Source: Terrimesophilobacter sp036833635 (GTDB taxonomy: Bacteria; Actinomycetota; Actinomycetes; Actinomycetales; Microbacteriaceae). From it: a DNA stretch of 10,572 nucleotides. Shown piece after piece: positions 6,020 to 10,572 of this stretch (the first letter of the stretch is position 1; every line of letters begins with the position of its first letter). The notes beneath the pieces were generated by a model. That model was not told where the DNA came from, ran no database searches, and saw only the letters and a program-made list of their open reading frames with translations. The translations under genes and the position numbers were made by a program. The DNA is taken from NCBI GenBank assembly GCA_036833635.1, contig DAITPJ010000067.1, forward strand, positions 1-10,572, in the 5' to 3' direction.

Positions 6020-6790
6020 TCACTCGCCGGTGAAGCCGGCTCTGCGCTTTTGTTGGAAAGCGGCGAAGCCTTCGCGGTAGTCGGCCGTCGTGCGCAAGCG
6101 CTCCTGGGCTGCGTTCTCCTCGGCTAAGGATGACCAGAGGCCGACTCGGTCGTCGCGGAGTTGAGCGATGAGGTTCTTGCTTGCCAGGAAAGCCTGCGTT
6201 GCGCCCTGGGCGGCTGTAGCTGCCTTGGCGCGCGTGAAGTCGAGGAGCTCGGCATCCGGGATCGCGCGGCTGAAGAGGCCTGCGGCGACCGCCTCTGCGC
6301 CGGTCATGAGCTCGGCGGTGTAGATGAGGTCTAGAGCGCGGTGGGCACCGAGCCGCTCGAAGAAGAGAGCGTGGCCACCGGAGTCGAGGGTCGCACCGAG
6401 GTTTGCGAAGGGAGAACCCAACTTCGCACCCTCAGCGACGTAGACGACATCCGTCGCGATGAGGAGGCCAAGCCCGATGCCTAGGCAGGCTCCCTGCGCG
6501 GCCGCGAAAGTCGGCGCCGGGAAGTCGGCCATGACCCGCATGACCGGGCCGAAGGAATCACGCAGGAAGGCGAGTGCGTCATCCGTCTCCGGGTGAACGT
6601 GCGAGATGTCGCGGCCGGCGCAGAACGCGCGGCCCTCGCCGCGGAGGAGGAGTGCGCGCGGGGCTGCGGCTTGAGCCTCCTGGAGTGCCTTGCCGAGTTC
6701 GGCCAGCGCTGAGTCGTCGAGGGCGTTGAGTTTTTCGGGGATGTTGAGGGTCAGCTCGGCTACGTTGTCGGAGATGGTCAGGTCGATCAT
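6020..6790 (-). CDS. paaG: Crotonase-family isomerase, PaaG-like (probable oxepin-CoA forming enzyme)
   Basis: A 256-residue enoyl-CoA hydratase/isomerase family protein. FCAGRD (57-61) and GACLGIG (100-106) form the CoA oxyanion-hole regions. Both glutamates needed for hydratase activity are absent: by hand alignment their positions hold Gly108 and Phe128, while Asp136 in LDSGG matches the catalytic aspartate of PaaG (PDCGG in E. coli). The C-terminus ADYREGFAAFQQKRRAGFTGE also resembles the PaaG end. PaaG isomerises the 1,2-epoxide made by PaaABCDE to oxepin-CoA, so the location next to paaABCDE fits. The start at 6790 is preferred: AGGA stands 8 bases upstream and MIDLTISDN fits the family N-terminus. 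An upstream ATG at 6799 adds three residues but has no usable ribosome-binding site. The 40-bp repeat array lies just upstream. Confidence 0.85.
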   Translation of the reverse strand: MIDLTISDNVAELTLNIPEKLNALDDSALAELGKALQEAQAAAPRALLLRGEGRAFCAGRDISHVHPETDDALAFLRDSFGPVMRVMADFPAPTFAAAQGACLGIGLGLLIATDVVYVAEGAKLGSPFANLGATLDSGGHALFFERLGAHRALDLIYTAELMTGAEAVAAGLFSRAIPDAELLDFTRAKAATAAQGATQAFLASKNLIAQLRDDRVGLWSSLAEENAAQERLRTTADYREGFAAFQQKRRAGFTGE

Positions 6791-6798
6791 GGGTTGCA

Positions 6799-6802
6799 TC
6801 CT
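6799..6802 (-). promoter_or_regulatory. Ribosome-binding site deciding the paaG-like start
   Basis: AGGA on the minus strand, 8 bases before the ATG at 6790 and overlapping the alternative ATG at 6799. It therefore supports the inner start. Confidence 0.55.
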
Positions 6803-6808
6803 ATTTTG

Positions 6809-6970
6809 GTTTCGATACGCTCCGCTTCGCGAAGCTACTCAACCAGCGAAAAGGGCGATTCCCGCTTCGCGGAGCTACTCAACCAGCGAAATGGGCGATT
6901 CCCGCTTCGCGAAGCTACTCAACCAGCGAAAAGGGCGATTCCCGCTTCGCGAAGCTACTCAACCAGCGGA
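6809..6970. repeat. Tandem 40-bp repeat array with palindromic cores
   Basis: Three full units and a partial fourth, beginning at 6821, 6861, 6901 and 6941 with an exact 40-base period. Each contains a 12-base core, GCTTCGCGAAGC, which is its own reverse complement, at 6824-6835, 6904-6915 and 6944-6955; the copy at 6864-6875 has one mismatch. The units are almost identical: unit 2 has an A-to-G change in the core and an A-to-T change near AAATGGG. The left edge (6809 GGTTTCGATACGC) and the ACTCAACCAGCG at 6837-6848 together form one copy of a GGTT...AACC element that I recall as common between genes in Microbacteriaceae. The array fills most of the space between the paaE stop and the paaG-like start and could form hairpins in a read-through mRNA. 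There are no unique spacers, so it is not a CRISPR. Confidence 0.9.
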
Positions 6971-6975
6971 AGTGG

Positions 6976-8088
6976 TTATGCGTCGTAGTTGACGGTGACC
7001 GCGTCGCTCGTCGGATGCGACTGGCAGGTCAGGACGTATCCGCGCTCGAGCTCCTCGGGCTCCAGGGCGTAGTTCTCGTCCATCGTCACCGTTCCGGACA
7101 CGAGCTTCGCCCTGCAGGTCCCGCACACGCCCCCTGCGCACGCGAACGGGACATCCGACCGCACCCGCAACGCAGCGTTGAGCACCGTCTCCCGACTGTG
7201 CAGCGCCGTCGTCACCGTCGCCGACACCCCGTCGAGCGTGAAGTTGATCGTGCGCACGCCCTCGCTCTCGTCCACGACGACCGGCCGGCCGTGATGCCCC
7301 TCCGGCCGATCCGGCCGGTCCGTCGTGAACAACTCGAACCGCACGTGCTGGCGGTCGACACCGGCCTCCTCGAGCGTGTCCCGCACGAGCTGAACGAGCT
7401 CGAACGGGCCGCAGATGAACCACTCGTCGACGTCACGCGGTCGCACAAGATGGTCGAGGAAAGTCTGCAGGCGCTCCGCGTCCAGCCGGCCGGAGAAGAC
7501 ATCCGAAACCCGCCGCTCCCGCGTGAGCACATGGTAGAGCGCGAACCGCGACGGGTAGCGGTCCTTGAGCTCGGCAAGCTCCTCGAGGAACATGACATCC
7601 TGCGCCGTGCGGTTCGAATACACGAGACTGAAACGGGTGCGGGGCGACGCAGCGAGGATCGTTCGGGCGAGCGACATGACCGGCGTGATCCCGGATCCCG
7701 CGACGATCGCCGTGTAGTGGCGATCCGTGTCCGGCCCGACCTTCGTCGTGAACGTGCCCTGCGGGCTCATGACGTCGATGACCGTGCCCGCCGTGAGCGA
7801 CTCGTTCGCCCACGTCGAGAACTCGCCGCCGAGGTCGCGCTTGATCGCGACGCGCAGCTCACCTGGAACGGGCGCCGCGCAGATCGAGTAGCTGCGGCGC
7901 AACTCGCGGCCGTTCAGGTCCATCCGAAGCGCGAGGTACTGCCCCGGCGCGTAGTCGTACTCGTCCGCGAACTCCTCGGGCACATCGAAGGTGACCTCGA
8001 TCGAATCCTCGGTCAGCCGCCGCACCTCCCGGACGGCGAGCGGATGAAAGCGGGCGCGCTTGCGCTGCGCCGCAGGCTCGAGCGCCAC
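6976..8088 (-). CDS. paaE: Phenylacetyl-CoA epoxidase reductase subunit PaaE
   Basis: A 370-residue flavin-dependent ferredoxin reductase that passes electrons from NAD(P)H to the PaaA diiron centre. Domain order: FAD-binding barrel (RRSYS at 64-68), NAD(P)-binding domain (GSGITPV 131-137, CGPFELV 226-232), then a plant-type 2Fe-2S ferredoxin domain with Cys317, Cys322, Cys325 and Cys355 in the C-x4-C-x2-C-x29-C pattern. The length is near that of E. coli PaaE. The GTG start at 8088 is one base after the paaD stop; AAGG about 9-13 bases upstream lies inside paaD. It is the last gene of the paaABCDE set; downstream comes the repeat array, then the PaaG-like gene on the same strand. Confidence 0.95.
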   Translation of the reverse strand: MALEPAAQRKRARFHPLAVREVRRLTEDSIEVTFDVPEEFADEYDYAPGQYLALRMDLNGRELRRSYSICAAPVPGELRVAIKRDLGGEFSTWANESLTAGTVIDVMSPQGTFTTKVGPDTDRHYTAIVAGSGITPVMSLARTILAASPRTRFSLVYSNRTAQDVMFLEELAELKDRYPSRFALYHVLTRERRVSDVFSGRLDAERLQTFLDHLVRPRDVDEWFICGPFELVQLVRDTLEEAGVDRQHVRFELFTTDRPDRPEGHHGRPVVVDESEGVRTINFTLDGVSATVTTALHSRETVLNAALRVRSDVPFACAGGVCGTCRAKLVSGTVTMDENYALEPEELERGYVLTCQSHPTSDAVTVNYDA

Positions 8089-8089
8089 C

Positions 8090-8629
8090 TTAGAGCACCT
8101 TGAAGTAGTCGAAAGGCTCCTGGCACGCGTTGCAGGTGTAGAGCGCCTTGCAGCTCGTCGAACCGAACCGCGAGACTTCGCGGGTGTCGAGCGAACCGCA
8201 CTGCGGGCACGGCACCGAGAGGACGACCCGGACGGATCCGGTACGCCTCACCGGCGTCAGGCCCGACGGCGGCGCGATCCCGTACTCCTCGAGCTTGCGC
8301 TTGCCTGCCTCCGACATCCAGTCGGTTGTCCAGGCCGGTGAGAGCACGAGTTCGACTGTGGCATCCGGATGCCCGGCTGCGGCAAGCGCGGACACCACGT
8401 CGTCGCGGATCGAGTCCATCGCGGGGCATCCGGAGTAGGTCGGCGTGATCGTCACGTGCGCACGACCGTCTATGACCTCCGCGGAGCGCAGCACTCCGAG
8501 ATCCTCGATCGTGAGCACTGGCACCTCGGGGTCGAGCACTGTCGCGGCGATGTCCCAGATGCGAGCGGCCGCCACGTCGGTCGGCCGCGGCCGGGCGGTC
8601 GTCTCGAGCGTCTCCATCAATGTGTCCAT
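8090..8629 (-). CDS. paaD: Phenylacetate degradation protein PaaD (MIP18/DUF59 family)
   Basis: A 179-residue protein that helps mature or supply iron-sulfur/iron to the PaaABCE epoxidase; this family role is inferred. The N-terminal DUF59-like domain shows DPEVPVL (33-39) and TPTYSGCPAM (62-71). The C-terminus is a zinc-ribbon-like region with CPQC at 141-144 and CNAC at 166-169, plus Cys160, typical of PaaD. The ATG at 8629 overlaps the paaC TGA by one base (TGATG). GTG codons at 8635 and 8632 are in-frame alternatives. A GGAGG at 8640-8644 lies 10, 7 or 4 bases from the ATG, the nearer GTG and the far GTG, so the exact start is uncertain by up to two residues. Confidence 0.93.
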   Translation of the reverse strand: MDTLMETLETTARPRPTDVAAARIWDIAATVLDPEVPVLTIEDLGVLRSAEVIDGRAHVTITPTYSGCPAMDSIRDDVVSALAAAGHPDATVELVLSPAWTTDWMSEAGKRKLEEYGIAPPSGLTPVRRTGSVRVVLSVPCPQCGSLDTREVSRFGSTSCKALYTCNACQEPFDYFKVL

Positions 8630-9444
8630 CACCACGTCGCCTCCGGATGCGCGCGGGCGAGCACCTGCAGCTCCGCCAGGAGCGGCCCGAGGAACTCGGT
8701 GTGCACGCCCTCACGGCCACCGCCGCGCGCGATGAAACCCTCCGGGCGCTCGAGCTCGACGCGGGCCAGGACCTCGCCGGTCAGACGGTCGAACCCTTCG
8801 CGCAGGGTCGACGGGAGCACCGCGATGCCGTCCAGGGACGAGACAAGCCCATCGTCCCGGAACAGCTCGTCGACGTACGGCCACATGACCCCGAGGCCGG
8901 CGATCATCCGCCGACGCGACTCCTCCGTGCCGAGCGCAAGGCGCAGGACCCACTGGGTCGCGTGATCGCGGTGGTAGTCGACCTCCTTGACCGCCTTCGC
9001 GGCGATCGCGGCGAGCGTCGCATCCGCAGAACTTGTGAGCCGGCGGTAGAGCTCGAATTGGTAGTGGGCGGCGATGAACTGCCGCGCGATCGTGTGCGCG
9101 AAGTCGCCGTTCGGCTGCTCGAAGAGCTGCGCGTTCGTGAACTCCGGCTCGTCGCGGAAGTACGCCAGGCGGTCCTCCGTCGAATCCCAGGCGAGCGCCG
9201 CGTAGCTCAGGAACGAGCGGGCGTGACCCAGCTGGTCGAGCCCGATGTTGCCGAGGGCGACGTCCTCCTCGAGCTCGGGGCCGCGCGCGATCCACCAGCC
9301 GAGCCGCTGGGCGAGGATGAGCGCGTCGTCGCCGAGGCGGAGCGCGTACCTGGCAATCGGCTCCGTTGGCTTGGCGCCCGCCGCCGTGATCGCCTCGGCG
9401 GTGAGAGCCTCGCCTGCCGAGATCCTGAAGGAGGTGTCGCTCAC
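8629..9444 (-). CDS. paaC: Phenylacetyl-CoA epoxidase subunit PaaC
   Basis: A 271-residue ferritin-like structural subunit that pairs with PaaA in the epoxidase; E. coli PaaC has about 250 residues. Recognisable stretches: LALGNIGLDQLGHARSFL (63-79), KEVDYHRDHATQWVLRL (153-169) and the C-terminal GREGVHTEFLGPLLAELQ ending HPEATW, the usual PaaC tail. The GTG start at 9444 makes a 4-base GTGA overlap with the paaB stop, and a GAGGGG lies about 11 bases upstream. The open frame extends further upstream but only as a shadow of paaB. About 20 extra N-terminal residues compared with the enteric protein look unstructured. Confidence 0.95.
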   Translation of the reverse strand: MSDTSFRISAGEALTAEAITAAGAKPTEPIARYALRLGDDALILAQRLGWWIARGPELEEDVALGNIGLDQLGHARSFLSYAALAWDSTEDRLAYFRDEPEFTNAQLFEQPNGDFAHTIARQFIAAHYQFELYRRLTSSADATLAAIAAKAVKEVDYHRDHATQWVLRLALGTEESRRRMIAGLGVMWPYVDELFRDDGLVSSLDGIAVLPSTLREGFDRLTGEVLARVELERPEGFIARGGGREGVHTEFLGPLLAELQVLARAHPEATW

Positions 9445-9746
9445 AGGTGCTTCACCCCCTCGGATTCGGTGTAGTAGCTCGCGTGGCGGTACTCCTTGCC
9501 GCGCGGGCTCTCGAAGAACGCACCCTTGGCGTCGGGGTCGGATGCGGTGATGTCCGAGGAGCGCACGACCCAGATCGATACGCCCTCGTTGCGCCGCGTG
9601 TAGAGGTCGCGCGCGTTGCGCACGGCCATCTCCGCGTCGGGGGCGTGAAGGGAGCCGGCGTGCAGGTGGGACAGCCCGCGCGAGGAGCGCACGAAGACTT
9701 CCCAGAGCGGCCAGGGCTCTGTCTCGTCGGCGCCAGGCGACGTCAT
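9441..9746 (-). CDS. paaB: Phenylacetyl-CoA epoxidase subunit PaaB
   Basis: A 101-residue small subunit (95 in E. coli) that bridges the PaaAC complexes. Diagnostic blocks: WEVFVRSSRGLSHLHAGSLH (15-34), DAEMAVRNARDLYTRRNEG (37-55), SIWVV (57-61) and YRHASYY (86-92). The ATG at 9746 is chosen because GAGAGG lies 8 bases upstream (9755-9760) and because it makes a 4-base ATGA overlap with the paaA stop, while residues 11 onward align with the family. A longer upstream frame is a shadow of paaA. Confidence 0.95.
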   Translation of the reverse strand: MTSPGADETEPWPLWEVFVRSSRGLSHLHAGSLHAPDAEMAVRNARDLYTRRNEGVSIWVVRSSDITASDPDAKGAFFESPRGKEYRHASYYTESEGVKHL

Positions 9747-10572
9747 GACGCCAGCCTCTCGGTTGCGGCCTCGCGCGCCGCGTACGCTGCGGCGGCCTCG
9801 CGCACCCACGCGCCATCCTCGTGAGCCTCGCGGCGGCGCTCGATCCGGATCGCGTTGGCCGGGCCCCGCCCCTTTAAGACCTCGCTGAACTCGTTCCAGT
9901 CGAGCTCGCCGTAGTCGTAGTGGCCGCGCTCCTCGTTCCACTTCAGGTCGGGGTCGGGAAGCGTGAGGCCGAGCACCTCGGCCTGCGGCACGATCATGTC
10001 GACGAAACGCTGGCGCAGGTCGTCATTGCTGAACCGCTTGATGTTCCAGGCCATGCTCTGCGCGGAGTTCGGCGAGTCGGCATCCGGAGGACCGAACATC
10101 ATGAGCGCGGGCGCGTACCAGCGATTCACCGATTCCTGCGCCATCTCGTGCTGCTCCGCGGTGCCGCGCGAGAGATGCAGCAGGATCTCGAAGCCCTGCC
10201 TCTGGTGGAACGACTCCTCCTTGCAGATGCGCACCATCGCACGCCCATACGGGCCGAAGGATGCGCGGCACAGCGGCACCTGGTTGCAGATCGCGGCGCC
10301 GTCGACGAGCCAGCCGATCGAACCCATGTCGGCCCAGGTCGGGGTCGGGTAGTTGAAGATCGAGGAGTACTTGGCGCGACCCGCGATGAGGTCCTCGGTC
10401 ATCTTGTCGCGGGTCACGCCAAGGGTCTGCGCCGCGGAGTAGAGGTAGAGGCCGTGGCCGGCCTCGTCCTGCACCTTCGCCATGAGGATGGCCTTGCGCT
10501 TGAGGCTCGGTGCGCGCGTGATCCAGTTGCCCTCGGGCTGCATGCCGATGATCTCGGAGTGCGCGTGCTGGG
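9743..10572 (-). CDS. paaA: Phenylacetyl-CoA epoxidase catalytic subunit PaaA, 5' end missing
   Basis: The first gene of the paa operon; its N-terminal part, probably about 30-50 codons, lies beyond the right edge. The visible 275 residues begin QHAHSEIIGMQPEGNWITRA and continue LKRKAILMAKVQDEAGHGLY, nearly identical to PaaA of E. coli as recalled. DEAGHG and KEESFHQRQ are the ferritin-like metal-ligand regions of the diiron site that inserts one oxygen atom of O2 into the phenylacetyl-CoA ring. The C-terminal RGPANAIRIERRREAHEDGAW and the Ala-rich tail are typical of actinobacterial PaaA. The internal ATG at 10543 is not the start. The operon promoter is outside the window. Confidence 0.95.
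   Translation of the reverse strand, partial: QHAHSEIIGMQPEGNWITRAPSLKRKAILMAKVQDEAGHGLYLYSAAQTLGVTRDKMTEDLIAGRAKYSSIFNYPTPTWADMGSIGWLVDGAAICNQVPLCRASFGPYGRAMVRICKEESFHQRQGFEILLHLSRGTAEQHEMAQESVNRWYAPALMMFGPPDADSPNSAQSMAWNIKRFSNDDLRQRFVDMIVPQAEVLGLTLPDPDLKWNEERGHYDYGELDWNEFSEVLKGRGPANAIRIERRREAHEDGAWVREAAAAYAAREAATERLAS

Noticed and set aside
6821..6970. Regularly spaced repeats as a CRISPR array
   Set aside because: The whole 40-base period is conserved, including the stretch between palindromes; there are no unique spacers and no cas genes nearby.
6690..6992. Plus-strand open frames with repeated peptides (such as EATQPAKRAIPASRSYST) over the repeat array
   Set aside because: The repeats are read in shifting frames because 40 is not a multiple of three, the frames are antisense to the PaaG-like gene, and no ribosome-binding site is seen.

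Overview
The window looks like a chromosomal piece from a high-GC Gram-positive bacterium, most likely an actinobacterium of the Microbacteriaceae type. The signs are very GC-rich coding DNA, frequent GTG starts, a DUF222/HNH protein, an actinobacterial-style phenylacetate cluster, and a tandem repeat related to the intergenic element that ends in GGTT/AACC and recurs in that family. The genus assignment is an inference. It is a draft assembly: exactly 100 Ns (3418-3517) mark a scaffold join of unknown true length.

Layout from left to right. (1) The 3' end of a plus-strand dihydrolipoamide acyltransferase (E2) gene runs to 215. (2) A minus-strand set, 3400 down to 212, encodes PxpA, PxpB and PxpC (ATP-dependent 5-oxoprolinase), followed after 32 bases by a MOSC-domain protein that converges on the E2 gene. 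(3) After the gap, a plus-strand DUF222/HNH endonuclease-like gene runs to 4933. (4) On the minus strand come a 74-residue one-pass membrane protein, and upstream of it an orphan HsdR-N-type PD-(D/E)XK nuclease-like gene with visibly lower GC. (5) A minus-strand crotonase-family gene that looks like PaaG is preceded by a tandem 40-bp repeat array. (6) A minus-strand paaABCDE operon for the ring-1,2-phenylacetyl-CoA epoxidase runs off the right edge inside paaA.

How the genes work together. PaaABCDE oxygenates phenylacetyl-CoA to the 1,2-epoxide, with PaaE feeding electrons from NAD(P)H through FAD and a 2Fe-2S centre. The PaaG-like protein would then isomerise the epoxide to the oxepin. PxpABC recycles 5-oxoproline to glutamate. 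The genes are tightly packed. Both 5-oxoprolinase junctions and two Paa junctions are 4-base stop/start overlaps, and both convergent gene pairs share their stop codons in a 4-base overlap.

I see no convincing new defence or mobile system. The best items for a second look are the repeat array between paaE and the paaG-like gene, the orphan nuclease-like gene, and an identical -10-like hexamer at the same distance from the starts of pxpA and the MOSC gene. No tRNA, rRNA, CRISPR array or insertion sequence was seen. Apart from the N gap, no gene-free stretch exceeds about 180 bases.
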